From NCBI GenBank assembly GCA_945957605.1, contig CAMFLR010000009.1, forward strand, positions 124,001-188,000: a stretch of DNA of 64,000 nt. Reading direction: 5' to 3'. The DNA comes from an uncultured Isosphaeraceae bacterium (GTDB lineage Bacteria > Planctomycetota > Planctomycetia > Isosphaerales > Isosphaeraceae). Position 1 is the stretch's first letter. Each line of letters opens with the position of its first letter. The position numbers and the translations under genes were made by a program. The notes under the pieces were generated by a model. The model made no database searches and was not told where the DNA came from. It saw only the letters and a list, made by a program, of their open reading frames with translations. Shown one piece after another: positions 20,987 through 30,822 of the stretch.

Positions 20987-23900
20987 ATGCGCAACCATAT
21001 TATCACGCATATTAATTCAGTGGGCGACGCCTGGTTCGGCTGGATCGTCACGGCAACGTGCGAGAGCCTACTGCTTTTCGCAATTGTGGGTCTCATCTGG
21101 CTCGCCGTCAGACGTCGAGTTTCGCCAGCCGTCGGCTATGCGCTTTTCCTGTTGATTCCGCTCAAATTGCTGGTTCCCTTGACTATTACACTTCCAGAAA
21201 ATCTGGCCAAGTTCACGCCTTCTGGGCTGATTCATACACTGATCGAACCCGATTCAATTTCAGAGCCAAAGCCAAGTTCACAACCGCAATTATCTGTAGC
21301 GAACGTACCCGAACAAACAGCAAACATTGCGTCCGCACCATTGAACGCGATCGAGACTAAGTCGCACAACCTACCACAAACTCGTGCTGCTTCCGTAGCG
21401 CCTGCTCCAATCGCGACCATTCAAGCGCCGCCACTTTCGCTGAAGGCCAGCGCGATGTTGCTCTGGTTGAGTTTCGTAATCTTCATGATGGTTCGCCTCT
21501 TCTTCCGGCACGTAAAGTTGCTCAGGCACCTCGATTCGCAACCGCGCTTGGAGCTTTCATCGCTTCCGCTCGACTTTGCAGAATTGGTCGCAATCTCTCG
21601 AGTTACTCGTCCGATCCGGGTCGTCGAAGACGACGCAATCGCCGCGCCTGCCGTATGCGGCCTGTTTCAGCCCACAATCGTGCTGCCTCGCGGACTTGGT
21701 AACCGGCTGTCACCGGGCCAACTGCGCTGGGTGCTTCTGCACGAGCTGGCGCATATTAGCCGCAACGATGTCGCCCAGGTTCTGCTTCAGCGAATTGCGA
21801 CGATCGTTCATGTATTCAACCCCATCATTTGGTGTGTCAATCCGATTCTGAACCGGCTGCGCGAATTCGTGTGCGACGACCGTGCAACAGCACTCAGCAA
21901 TGTATCGGGCATCGAGTCGAGCCAGGCATTTGTCGAGGTGCTACGGCTTGCCGGACAGGTTCGCAGCCGGCTTCAAGTATCGCTTGGCGTGTTCGGGCTC
22001 GACGCCCGCACTTCCTCGCGAGAGCGTGTTGTACGCTTGCTTGATACCGAACGTCCCCTTCAGATTGGTCGCGCCGGACTTTCTACGATTGGGATCATGA
22101 TCGTAGCAGTGCTAACGCTACCGTATGTTCACGCAAAGAATCTTTTCGTTGCAGTGGAGCCAGACCAACCCGCGCCTGCCAAGGTCAACGATCGCGAGTT
22201 TCAACTTCAGATCGTCGGGCCCGATAAGAAACCGGTTGCTGGCGCGCTCGCAGAATTCCGGACCGATCCCAAGCCGGTTGCTGATCACATTCGCCGTGGT
22301 GAGTTTGTCAAAGCGAGGTCGTATGGGACGCTAGTCAAGGCGGACGCAGAGGGCCGCATTTCACTTGTGCTTCCGGCGAACGTCAACGACTTCACTGTGA
22401 ATATCATAACCCCTGGCTACGGACCCTACTGGGCGAGTTGGTCGTCTCGCGAGCATCCGCAAAGCATTCCCATGAAGTTCACAGCAGAGCTTGAAGGTGG
22501 TTGGACGATTGGCGGAGTCGTCGTCGACGGCGAAGGCAAGCCTGTCCAAGGGGCGAGTGTTCGGCCCGGCGTTGAATACAAAAAGCCGTCGGGAGCGACT
22601 TATCAAATAGCAATCGGCGATACGGTTAAAACTGACGCCGCCGGTAAGTGGGAATTTGAAAGCGTACCGCTTTCGTCGGCGCAAACGTCTGTGCAAATCG
22701 AGCATCCCGAATTTAGCGAGCTTTCACTAATACTCGCGCAGAGCAGATTTAGAGTCAATCCTGGTGAGCAGCCAACAGTCCAACTTGTTATGCAAAAAGG
22801 CCTCAGCGTCGTGGGCAAAATCACCGACGAGTCAGGCAAGCCAATAACCAACGCCTTGGTCCGTGCCAAATTCGTTAACACCATACGCCAAGCCAGAACT
22901 CGTGCCGACGGCACCTATACCTTGACCGGTTGCGATCCCAGAATGGCTCGCATCGTTGCAACCGCGCCAGGCAAGGCGACCGACATGCAGGAAGTGAGCA
23001 TCGAGCCCGTGATGGGGCAGGTCAACTTCACAATGAAACGGGGCGGCGTGATCCGCGTTCGCGTGGTTGATGCTCAGGGCAAGCCATCGCCCGGAGCGCG
23101 CATTTTGCTTCAACAATGGCGGGGAAGGGTTGGCTATTTCGAGTTCGACCCCTACCACCTCTATGCAGACGCCAACGGCGTTTGGACCTGGAACGAAGCG
23201 CCGATTGATGAGTTCAAGGCCGACATCTGCCCAGAGACCGGCGAGGGAATGCAGTTGATCGAACAGGTATTAGTCGCTGGTAAGAGCGAGTATGTATTCA
23301 AGCTGCCTGCCTCTCTCACAGTGACTGGCAAGGTCATCGATGCTGAAACAAAGCAGCCGATCAAGAGGTTTGCTGTCAATTCGGGGGAAGGTAGGGAGCC
23401 AACGGGAGCACACTGGTTTAACTCCGGCCATTACACCGCGACCGACGGAAGCTATCGAATCAGCAGAGATCGGATCAATAAAACGCTTGTCATTCGCATC
23501 GACGCCGAGGGCTACCGCGGAGAGGTTTCACGTCCGATCCAGCGCGATGAAGGCGCTGTCACGATCGATTTTGAGCTGAAACGCGGTTTGAGCATGGCGG
23601 CGAAGGTTCTTACTCCAGATAGAAAGCCCGCGGCTAGTGCAGACGTTGCGATAGCGACCCCGGGCGCGCAGATCAGCATTCGCAACGGAGAGTTCGAGCC
23701 GAATCAGACGCATTGTTCGCGCTTGAGTACAGACGCCTCTGGACGCCTTAATTTGCCAGTGCAAGAAGCGGGATTTCAAATCATTGTGATCCACGCTTCG
23801 GGGATCGCGTTCTTTGACGCACCAGCCAAGTGGGAAGGCGAACGCGAGATCATTCTCAATTCATGGGCGAAGGTGGAAGGAACATTCCATATCGGCAAAA

Positions 23901-24517
23901 ACAGCGTGCAAGGAGTGGCGATCGAAATTGACGTCTTCAACAAGGATTCAATCCGTATGGATAAAGCGCGCGTGTTCACTCGCCACGTCATCGCCACAAA
24001 CCAAGACGGGCAGTTCCGATTCGATCGCGTAATCCCGGGGTCGGGAAGGATCGGTCGAGGCATCATGATGATGGCAGACGACGGCGCAACAGAAGTTACG
24101 TCCGCGTGCAAAATATTCGGGAGTTTTCCTTCGGGGAAGACTTCGCAACTCAACCTCGGCGGTACTGGGCGCGTGGTCGTGGGGAAACTCCAGCAAGCGG
24201 CCGTCCTGAAGGAGAAGCCGCTCTGGAGATTCGCTCTCATGAATATCGTGCCAGACTCAGCCGACGATCGGAACCCGTATTACACTGTGACTATTGACCG
24301 GGACGGCAAATTCCGGATTGATGACATAGCCCCCGGCAAATACAAACTCGGTGTCTCGTTCATGCATCCTAAGTATGACGCTGGCAGTATCGTCAATTAC
24401 CATTTCCTGGTTCCCAAGGCCGAAGGCGATGCCGCTGCGCAACCTGTTGACCTTGGTACAATTATTTTGACGCTGCCATTGAACTATTCTGCATATCAAG
24501 ACAGAACACCCCGCTGA
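20987..24517 (+). CDS. M56 (BlaR1-like) membrane protease fused to carboxypeptidase-regulatory-like domains
   Basis: A 1176-residue protein. Membrane segments lie at about residues 20-40, 45-65, 150-175 and 365-385. The zinc protease motif is HELAH at residues 252-256, followed about 50 residues later by REFVCDDRA, the probable third zinc ligand region. After the last membrane segment (near 22130) the outer part is not a penicillin-binding sensor. It is a series of about 7-8 beta-sandwich domains of the carboxypeptidase-regulatory/Cna-B type, each with a G-x-V-x-D-x-x-G-K-P start and a D-A-x-G-x-W/F turn. The protease should cleave or trigger cleavage of the BlaI-type repressor encoded just upstream; the outer domains are the likely ligand sensor (inference). 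Start 20987 is preferred to the in-frame ATG at 20966 because GGAG lies 7 bases before it. Proteins of this composition are frequent in planctomycetes; the signal is unknown. Confidence 0.9.
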   Translation: MRNHIITHINSVGDAWFGWIVTATCESLLLFAIVGLIWLAVRRRVSPAVGYALFLLIPLKLLVPLTITLPENLAKFTPSGLIHTLIEPDSISEPKPSSQPQLSVANVPEQTANIASAPLNAIETKSHNLPQTRAASVAPAPIATIQAPPLSLKASAMLLWLSFVIFMMVRLFFRHVKLLRHLDSQPRLELSSLPLDFAELVAISRVTRPIRVVEDDAIAAPAVCGLFQPTIVLPRGLGNRLSPGQLRWVLLHELAHISRNDVAQVLLQRIATIVHVFNPIIWCVNPILNRLREFVCDDRATALSNVSGIESSQAFVEVLRLAGQVRSRLQVSLGVFGLDARTSSRERVVRLLDTERPLQIGRAGLSTIGIMIVAVLTLPYVHAKNLFVAVEPDQPAPAKVNDREFQLQIVGPDKKPVAGALAEFRTDPKPVADHIRRGEFVKARSYGTLVKADAEGRISLVLPANVNDFTVNIITPGYGPYWASWSSREHPQSIPMKFTAELEGGWTIGGVVVDGEGKPVQGASVRPGVEYKKPSGATYQIAIGDTVKTDAAGKWEFESVPLSSAQTSVQIEHPEFSELSLILAQSRFRVNPGEQPTVQLVMQKGLSVVGKITDESGKPITNALVRAKFVNTIRQARTRADGTYTLTGCDPRMARIVATAPGKATDMQEVSIEPVMGQVNFTMKRGGVIRVRVVDAQGKPSPGARILLQQWRGRVGYFEFDPYHLYADANGVWTWNEAPIDEFKADICPETGEGMQLIEQVLVAGKSEYVFKLPASLTVTGKVIDAETKQPIKRFAVNSGEGREPTGAHWFNSGHYTATDGSYRISRDRINKTLVIRIDAEGYRGEVSRPIQRDEGAVTIDFELKRGLSMAAKVLTPDRKPAASADVAIATPGAQISIRNGEFEPNQTHCSRLSTDASGRLNLPVQEAGFQIIVIHASGIAFFDAPAKWEGEREIILNSWAKVEGTFHIGKNSVQGVAIEIDVFNKDSIRMDKARVFTRHVIATNQDGQFRFDRVIPGSGRIGRGIMMMADDGATEVTSACKIFGSFPSGKTSQLNLGGTGRVVVGKLQQAAVLKEKPLWRFALMNIVPDSADDRNPYYTVTIDRDGKFRIDDIAPGKYKLGVSFMHPKYDAGSIVNYHFLVPKAEGDAAAQPVDLGTIILTLPLNYSAYQDRTPR

Positions 24518-25036
24518 CGGCAACCTCCGAATTCGGGCGGTCGTTGCGGTGAGCTTCCGCGCGGCGGCCGCCTTGAAAAGACCATTGCTCAGAGAATTGG
24601 GCATGATTTGGTGCGATGCGTTGTACGCCGAAGCCGTGTCGTCTTCGCATCGGTCGTCTCATATCACAGCGAATGCGGCGCTGTCGAACGGTTGGTGAAA
24701 TCTTTAGTCAATTCGCCGCAGGCTACGATCGTCGTTCACTGGTATCACTCAAGCAACGTCATTGCACTCATTTTCAAAAACCTTCCCTCTTGTTCGATCT
24801 CCGGGATTTGCCACTTTTCGTCATTTGTTCAGTGAACGAAATTCCAATAGACGAAATTGGGCATCTTGAGTACCGTCCCCGTGCGCAGATTCCCGCGAAC
24901 AGCCAGATTGGCTGCCGAATGCCGCTGCGCGTTTGACTTGCATGCCTGTTTGATCGCGTCGATTTGGCGGAGAATCGCCGGAATTGACCGTCGACTGATG
25001 TTAGAAATAAGGAACCGGGTCTATGAGAACTCGCGC
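24518..25036. other. Non-coding gap between the M56 gene and the GMC operon
   Basis: Short open frames here show no recognisable family features. A weak promoter-like pair TTGACC (24984-24989) and ATAAGG (25007-25012), 17 bases apart, lies 25 bases before the next proposed start. Nothing else was recognised. Confidence 0.4.
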
Positions 25037-25459
25037 ATGTCGTACCGCGGCTATTACGCCGAAATACCGATGAGCCTGAATTCTCAGACGGTTTCCGCGT
25101 TGTGTCAGTCAATGATTCGCGAGCGCTGCTCCGCGACTTCGCTTGAGAACGAAGTCATTCAGTTCGTGGTCAATCAGCGGCGACGCATGTCTCAGCCGTT
25201 TCGAGCCGCTGTCGCCCTGCTGACCTGGGCCTTCGCGATTCACTGTGCGTGCCGCAGATTTCGGTCCTTTCATGAATTGAATCCCGCACAGCAGGACAGG
25301 CACATCAAGGCATGGCGCAACTCGAAAATCGGCCCATGTCGCGAATTCGTCAGGCTGCACGAGAGCCTTGCGGTTTTCGCCTGGTTCTCATTCCAGGAAG
25401 AGCGAGTCACCCCGGCGCGTCCTCACTTCAACAAGGCATCGGTCGATATTCAGCATTGA
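25037..25459 (+). CDS. Small helical protein, possible partner of the GMC oxidoreductase
   Basis: A 140-residue protein from the ATG at 25037; in-frame ATGs at 24857, 24998 and 25070 are alternatives, none with a good ribosome site. The C-terminal two-thirds is helical and basic, with MSQPFRAAVALLTWAFAI, a CRRFRSFHEL segment, and WRNSKIGPCREFVRLHESL. I recall similar helical segments N-terminal to, or next to, the FAD domain in some bacterial GMC oxidoreductases, but this was not searched. It ends 71 bases before the GMC start on the same strand, which supports a joint function, perhaps as a small subunit comparable in role to those of FAD sugar dehydrogenases (inference). No signal peptide is obvious from the chosen start. 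The name is descriptive only. Confidence 0.6.
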   Translation: MSYRGYYAEIPMSLNSQTVSALCQSMIRERCSATSLENEVIQFVVNQRRRMSQPFRAAVALLTWAFAIHCACRRFRSFHELNPAQQDRHIKAWRNSKIGPCREFVRLHESLAVFAWFSFQEERVTPARPHFNKASVDIQH

Positions 25460-25530
25460 TGGTGTGTGATCGTGTTGGTCGATCGTAAGCGTTGGACGAA
25501 ACGCGAGACTTCCGAGGAAGAGTAACGTTC

Positions 25531-27021
25531 ATGGACGAACGGCTCACAAATTTTCGAGGCGTAATAAGAAATTCCTCGACCTCGGGCGATCGATTTCAAT
25601 CGATCGTCATTGGTTCGGGACCCGGCGGCTCGTTAACCGCGTGTTTGCTCGCCGAAGCGGGGCACAAGGTGCTGCTCGTCGAGGAAGGGCCGTACGTGCG
25701 CCAGGAGGAAGTCGGATCGTATTCCATCAAGGAAATGGAAACGAAATACCGCGATGGTGGACTAACTGTCGCGCTTGGTCCCACGACCGTTTCGTATGTC
25801 GAAGGGCGATGTGTTGGCGGTGGGAGCGAAATCAATAGCGGTCTGTATCACCGCACGCCGCTCGAAGTGCTCGACCGCTGGCGCCACGAGTATAAGATCG
25901 ACAGTTTTGATGATGCCGATTTGATCCCTCATTTTGAAGCGTGTGAGCGCGATTTGAGAGTGTCGCTCATGCCAGGACCGGCCCCAGCGAGTTCGCTTAA
26001 ACTTAATGAGGGAGCGTCGCGGCTGGGCTGGAAGTCGATGGAGGTGCCTCGCTGGTACCGATACGACGCCCCCCATAATCGCGCGCCGTCGCAGGGCGTG
26101 CGTCAATCAATGACGCGAACATTCATTCCGCGCGCGCTAGCTGCAGGTTGCGAACTGATCTCCGATACGCGCGTCTCAAAGCTTCACCGGCGCGGCACGC
26201 GCTGGTCCGTGGGGATGAAGACTCGGCGGCTTGATGGATCTGCTAATTCGTACGCAATCGAAGCAGACAACATATTCGTCTGCGGAGGAGCGACGCAAAC
26301 CCCGGCACTATTGCGACGAAGCGGTATCAAGAAAAACATCGGCAATTCATTGCGCCTGCATCCGACTGTAAAAGTGATCGCTCGCTTCAGCACGCCGATT
26401 CAATCGAACCAAACGATGGTGCCAGTTCATCAGGTTCGCGAGTTCGCGCCGAGATTCGCATTCGGCGGATCCATCAGCACTCCGGCCCACTTCGCACTCA
26501 GCTTGCTCGATCATCCCGGCGGCGTCGAGCAAATGACGCGCGACTGGCGTTGTTTCGGGGCATATTACGCGATGATTTCGGGCGACGGTGAGGGATCAGT
26601 AAGACACGTCCCCGGCCTGCCGAGCCCGCTCGTCCATTACAAAGTGTCTGATACTGATCTCGCAACGCTATCGGATGCCCTGCTCCACCTTTGCCGGCTG
26701 CTATTCGCCGCCGGCGCTGTCGAACTCTATCCAAGTGTCGTTGGCATGGGACCGTTCCGGACCGTCGACGAACTGGAACAATGGCCAGCCGTGCTGCCGC
26801 GCCGAGAGACTCGGCTCATGACGATTCACATGACATCAACGTGCCCCATGGGTGAAAACCGCGCCCTATGCGCAACTGACTCATTCGGACGCGTTTTTGA
26901 TCGCCCTCAGCTCTATGTGGCCGACGCGAGCCTGCTTTGCACGCAGCCTGGCGTCAATCCGCAAGGTTCTATCATGGCGATCGTCCGGCGCAACGTTCAG
27001 GCGTTTCTAGGCCAGGTTTGA
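25531..27021 (+). CDS. GMC-family FAD-dependent oxidoreductase
   Basis: A 496-residue flavoprotein. The dinucleotide-binding motif is VIGSGPGG near residue 25, with the E of VEEG 20 residues on. The second GMC signature region is GRCVGGGSEINSG near residue 92. The catalytic pair is H433 (in HMTSTCPMG) and N476 (in QPGVNPQGS); the 43-residue spacing matches the active-site pair of glucose oxidase. The family oxidises alcohol groups of sugars, sterols or choline-type substrates. Start 25531 is chosen because GAGGAAG precedes it by 10 bases; an in-frame TTG at 25492 lacks one. It heads an operon with two SDRs, a GT-C-like membrane protein and a UbiA-type enzyme, so a polyprenyl-linked sugar is a plausible substrate. 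Sterol-like or other alcohol substrates are not excluded. Confidence 0.92.
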   Translation: MDERLTNFRGVIRNSSTSGDRFQSIVIGSGPGGSLTACLLAEAGHKVLLVEEGPYVRQEEVGSYSIKEMETKYRDGGLTVALGPTTVSYVEGRCVGGGSEINSGLYHRTPLEVLDRWRHEYKIDSFDDADLIPHFEACERDLRVSLMPGPAPASSLKLNEGASRLGWKSMEVPRWYRYDAPHNRAPSQGVRQSMTRTFIPRALAAGCELISDTRVSKLHRRGTRWSVGMKTRRLDGSANSYAIEADNIFVCGGATQTPALLRRSGIKKNIGNSLRLHPTVKVIARFSTPIQSNQTMVPVHQVREFAPRFAFGGSISTPAHFALSLLDHPGGVEQMTRDWRCFGAYYAMISGDGEGSVRHVPGLPSPLVHYKVSDTDLATLSDALLHLCRLLFAAGAVELYPSVVGMGPFRTVDELEQWPAVLPRRETRLMTIHMTSTCPMGENRALCATDSFGRVFDRPQLYVADASLLCTQPGVNPQGSIMAIVRRNVQAFLGQV

Positions 27022-27045
27022 TTCGCGATTGAGTGATGCGTTTCG

Positions 27046-28107
27046 ATGAATTTCGGCACAAACACCGTACTTCTGACAGGTGCATCCGGCTGGCTAGGCA
27101 TGAACCTCGTCCGCGCACTCACGCGCGGCCTTGAAAGGCCGGCCGAGCTACAGCATCCCCAGCCCGATCTCGTGATTCGATGCCTCGAAACGCCCGGCAC
27201 TAATACTTCAGCGTTAAAGGCATTGTCTGAGCGGGTTGAAATTGTGACCGGCGATATCCGGAACAAGGCCGATACGCAAACGCTCTGTCAGGGAATGAGC
27301 GGCGCTGTGTTGTTTCATATCGCTGGTGTGATTCACCCAAAACGCGCAGCGGATTTCATCGAAATCAACGTCAAAGGCACGGAAAACCTCGTGCAGTCGG
27401 CGATTGGCGCAGGTATTCGCCGTGTCGTTGTCGTGTCGTCAAACTCACCATGCGGATGCAATCCTCATAGCGATCATCTCTTCGATGAGTCATCGCCCTA
27501 TCATCCCTATATGGGCTATGGGCGATCGAAAATGCTCATGGAACAGAGCATCAAGACGCTAACCGATGAGAGCGCAATCGAGTCGGTCATCATTCGGGCA
27601 CCATGGTTCTATGGTCCCTATCAACCAGCGCGACAGACGCTGTTTTTCAAGATGATCCGCGAGGGAAAGTTTCCTATTGTCGGCAGCGGAGAGAATCGTC
27701 GATCGATGGCCTATGTCGATAATCTTTGTCAGGGACTGCTGCTTGCCGCTTTGCGCGGACCAGGACAGGCGGAGACATACTGGATTGCCGACAAAGAGCC
27801 GTACTCGATGAACATGATTATTGAAACCGTGGAGCGACTTATCTCGGAAGAGTTCCACCTGCCTTGCAAGGGAAAGCAGTTTCATCTTCCGGGCCTGGCG
27901 AGTGGAGTTGCAGGTTTGCTCGACGCGTCCATTCAACGGCTCGGCGGATATCATCAAAAACTGCACGTGCTTTCAGAGATGAACAAGACAATCGCTTGTT
28001 CGGTCGCAAAGGCTGAGCGTGAACTCGGCTACGCGCCGACCGTGGCCCTTGAAGAAGGGATGCGCCGAAGCATTGCCTGGGCGCTCGAGCAAGGATGTGT
28101 AATTTAG
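27046..28107 (+). CDS. Extended SDR: NAD-dependent epimerase/dehydratase or 3-beta-HSD-like
   Basis: A 353-residue protein with the extended-SDR glycine motif TGASGWLG at residues 11-18 and an active-site region in which YGRSK gives the Y-x-x-x-K pair. The acidic D in VTGDIR and the N in EINVKGTENL fit the family. Substrate cannot be assigned; family members act on nucleotide sugars, lipid-linked sugars or hydroxysteroids. It starts 24 bases after the GMC gene and is followed 33 bases later by the membrane protein, so it is part of the same operon. If the operon makes a polyprenyl-phosphate sugar, this protein could reduce the keto intermediate made by the GMC enzyme, as DprE2 does after DprE1 (inference). 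Confidence 0.9.
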   Translation: MNFGTNTVLLTGASGWLGMNLVRALTRGLERPAELQHPQPDLVIRCLETPGTNTSALKALSERVEIVTGDIRNKADTQTLCQGMSGAVLFHIAGVIHPKRAADFIEINVKGTENLVQSAIGAGIRRVVVVSSNSPCGCNPHSDHLFDESSPYHPYMGYGRSKMLMEQSIKTLTDESAIESVIIRAPWFYGPYQPARQTLFFKMIREGKFPIVGSGENRRSMAYVDNLCQGLLLAALRGPGQAETYWIADKEPYSMNMIIETVERLISEEFHLPCKGKQFHLPGLASGVAGLLDASIQRLGGYHQKLHVLSEMNKTIACSVAKAERELGYAPTVALEEGMRRSIAWALEQGCVI

Positions 28108-28140
28108 GCGTCGAACACGTCTTCAAACTCGAGACTTTCA

Positions 28141-29754
28141 GTGATTATCGAAGCGTATTGGCTGCAGTTTGAGGTCTGGCTCGTCGGCTTGCTACTTGCA
28201 GTCTGCGTGGGATATTGGTTTGCACGAAAAGGATCGTCTGATCAATGGATCGGCCGCTTCTTCCTTCCAAGCACAATTTGGATCGTCGTCGGCACTGTTC
28301 TTGTGAGACTTCTAAACGCTCCGTTTTCAAACTGGAATGCCGCACGACTGACACCGGCTTTCACACTGGCTCGTGGACTTGGGATGTATTCGCCGCGCGA
28401 TTCGGGGTTCGTGCTCAACACGATCTATCCACCCCTTTCCGCGGCAGCATTTTTACCGGCCACCGTGTTTTCTCATCCTACGCCAGCCCTGATTGCCGGC
28501 AGCGTTCTCAGCCTTCTCTATTTTCTGGCGCCTGTGGCATGGGTCTGCAAAGCGCTCACACACCCAACTGAGCGAAGCAACTCCAGACTACTTGGCTTCT
28601 ACTTGTTTCTTGGCTTCAGCCTACTCGCAGTAACGCGACCGCCGCTTGTCGTCGGTTCTGCAATTCATGCCGACGCGCCCGCCATAGGATTTGCTGCCAT
28701 GGCCTGCGCGATGCTCGTTTACGCACCTGGCGCGTCTACACTATCGAATAAACGTATCGTGTTAGCGGGTTTGTTCGCCGTACTTGCAATTGCTGCCAAG
28801 CAAACGATGGTGCCGATCGCTATCGTACTGCCGATTTGGTGTGTGTTGAGACATGACAAGAGAGACGTGCTACGCGTTCTGTTGTCGCTCGCGTTCTGGG
28901 GATTCGTTGCCGCGGTTCTATGTTTTCTTGCATTCGATTTGAAGACGGTAAAGTTCAATACGATTGATATACCGAAGAACCATCCCTGGATCTTTCCCGG
29001 TGTCGCTCGCCTCAATGTGATCATATTGATTTTGGGTGAGTTCGTGGATCATGCACTGCCGATGCTTGCTTCGCTGATGATTGCGCTCTGGGTGATTCGA
29101 CAAGTTTCAACGACTAAGGAAACATCGCCTCGCCTTTCTGGTCTTAGAACCTATCTTGCGAGCAATGAATGGATTCTCTTTATCCTGATTGCAGTCCTTC
29201 TTTTGCCGACGGCGATTCTCGGGCGAATTAAAGTTGGTGGAAACCTTAATAGTTACGCGCCGCCTTTGTACTTTCTGACGTTGGCATTAGTCGCTCTGAT
29301 CTTGAGCTGGCAACGGGCGACGGACTCGGCGAGCGAAACCTCTGGCCGCATGTTGCTCATCCCCGTGTTTCTCGTGTCGATCTTTTCGCCGTTCGCCCTT
29401 GCGGGTGGGGTGATTAGAGACTTGAACGGGATGAAGCCGCTTGCGGCCAACCAGCAAGTTGTTGCATATCATTACGCTCTGGCGCATCCAGGCGAGGCGT
29501 ATTTTCCTTGGAATCCGCTCTCGACGTTGCTGGCCGAAGGAAGAATCGATCACTTCGAATACGGCCTCTTCGATCGCGACTTGGCGAATCTGGGCGTCAC
29601 TCAGGAACACTTCCGCGCTCACATTTCGCCCAAGACTCGAGTGATCGCTTTTCCCCAGGATCGGGACGCGGAATGGACGCTGAAGCTGCTGCCGGAGTTC
29701 CGCAGGCGAGTCGAAATTCCTGAACTTCCGGGATGGATTTGCTATGAGAAATGA
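28141..29754 (+). CDS. Polytopic membrane protein, GT-C glycosyltransferase-like
   Basis: A 537-residue protein with about 10-12 hydrophobic segments and a soluble C-terminal tail. A GTG at 28141 is the only early start; no strong ribosome site is seen. After the first membrane segments comes a loop RLTPAFTLARGLGMYSPRD and then TIYPPLSAAAF, which resembles the first outer loop of GT-C enzymes of the PMT/ArnT/GT87 kind that use lipid-phosphate sugars. The C-terminal tail (FPWNPLSTLLAEGRIDHFEYGLFDRDL) resembles the C-terminal part of uncharacterised members. The stop overlaps the start of the next gene by 11 bases, a strong sign of translational coupling. Transferase activity is inferred; the catalytic acid was not identified. 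Confidence 0.7.
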   Translation: MIIEAYWLQFEVWLVGLLLAVCVGYWFARKGSSDQWIGRFFLPSTIWIVVGTVLVRLLNAPFSNWNAARLTPAFTLARGLGMYSPRDSGFVLNTIYPPLSAAAFLPATVFSHPTPALIAGSVLSLLYFLAPVAWVCKALTHPTERSNSRLLGFYLFLGFSLLAVTRPPLVVGSAIHADAPAIGFAAMACAMLVYAPGASTLSNKRIVLAGLFAVLAIAAKQTMVPIAIVLPIWCVLRHDKRDVLRVLLSLAFWGFVAAVLCFLAFDLKTVKFNTIDIPKNHPWIFPGVARLNVIILILGEFVDHALPMLASLMIALWVIRQVSTTKETSPRLSGLRTYLASNEWILFILIAVLLLPTAILGRIKVGGNLNSYAPPLYFLTLALVALILSWQRATDSASETSGRMLLIPVFLVSIFSPFALAGGVIRDLNGMKPLAANQQVVAYHYALAHPGEAYFPWNPLSTLLAEGRIDHFEYGLFDRDLANLGVTQEHFRAHISPKTRVIAFPQDRDAEWTLKLLPEFRRRVEIPELPGWICYEK

Positions 29755-30784
29755 TTCGGGCGTGAATCTTGTGACCGGTGGCTCGGGCTACTTCGGCAGC
29801 TTGTTGGTCCGGCGTCTCGTCGATGAAGGGAAGCGGGTGCGCGTGCTTGACCTGCTCGATATGTGCGAGCGATTCCCTGGCGTTGAGTTCCAGCGTGGCG
29901 ACATTCGCGACGAAGCGGCTTGCCAGCGCGCATGTGCGAATGTTGATACAGTCTTTCATTGCGTGGCGCAGGTTCCGATTGCGAAGGACAAGGAGCTGTT
30001 CTGGTCCGTCAATTTTGACGGCACGAAGTTGCTACTGAATGCCGCGCGTGATGCAAATGTGCGAAAGGTAATTCATCTGTCTTCGAGTGCGGTCTATGGA
30101 GTACCGCGCGAGGCACCCATTACGCAGAGCACGCCCACAGTTCCGGCGGAACCCTATGGTGCAGCCAAGCTCGCCGGAGAGACGCTTTGTCACGAGGCGG
30201 CTCAGGCCGGGCTTGATGTGACGATCCTTCGCCCTCGAACCATTATGGGGCACGGTCGTCTCGGGATTATGCAGATTATCTTCGAGTGGATTTACCAGGG
30301 ACGAAATGTTTACGTGTTGGGAAAAGGTAACAACCGTTACCAGTTTGTTCACGCAGATGATCTTGCGGATGCGTGCCTCGCTGCAGCGAAACGTACTGGC
30401 GCGAATGTTTACAACATTGGCGCGGCAGAGTTCGGAACCATGCGCGAGACTCTGGAAGAACTCGCGTCCGCGGCCAGGACGGGAAGCCGCGTGAAATCGT
30501 TGCCGTATCGTCCTGCAGTGCTGGCGATGAAGGTGACGGGGCGTCTGGGACTCGCGCCGCTCGCTGCGTATCATTCGCTCGTCTATGGCGCTGAAGTCTA
30601 CTTCGATCTTGAAAAAGCGCGTGAGGATTTGGGATATCGTCCGCAGTGGAGCAATAGTGCGATGTTTCTGCAATCGTATGAGTGGTATGTCGCGAACCGC
30701 GAGGAGATTCTCAGGGAAAAAGGACGTTCGCCACATCGATCTGCAATGAAGGAAGGAATTTTGAAACTGCTCCGTTGGGTTTGA
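29744..30784 (+). CDS. Extended SDR: NAD-dependent epimerase/dehydratase
   Basis: A 346-residue protein with TGGSGYFG at residues 11-18, an HLSSSAVYG strand with the active-site serine, and YGAAKLAGE giving the Y-x-x-x-K pair. RPRTIMG and QFVHADDLADA are typical of UDP-sugar epimerase relatives. Its start lies inside the end of the membrane-protein gene (ATGAGAAATGA overlap). It is distinct from the SDR at 27046, so the operon encodes two different SDR steps. One may act on the sugar and the other on a lipid-linked or sterol-like intermediate; the sequence does not decide. Confidence 0.9.
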   Translation: MRNDSGVNLVTGGSGYFGSLLVRRLVDEGKRVRVLDLLDMCERFPGVEFQRGDIRDEAACQRACANVDTVFHCVAQVPIAKDKELFWSVNFDGTKLLLNAARDANVRKVIHLSSSAVYGVPREAPITQSTPTVPAEPYGAAKLAGETLCHEAAQAGLDVTILRPRTIMGHGRLGIMQIIFEWIYQGRNVYVLGKGNNRYQFVHADDLADACLAAAKRTGANVYNIGAAEFGTMRETLEELASAARTGSRVKSLPYRPAVLAMKVTGRLGLAPLAAYHSLVYGAEVYFDLEKAREDLGYRPQWSNSAMFLQSYEWYVANREEILREKGRSPHRSAMKEGILKLLRWV

Positions 30785-30822
30785 TGGATGCGTCGGCGGT
30801 CCCTTACGTATGAGGTGTGGTG

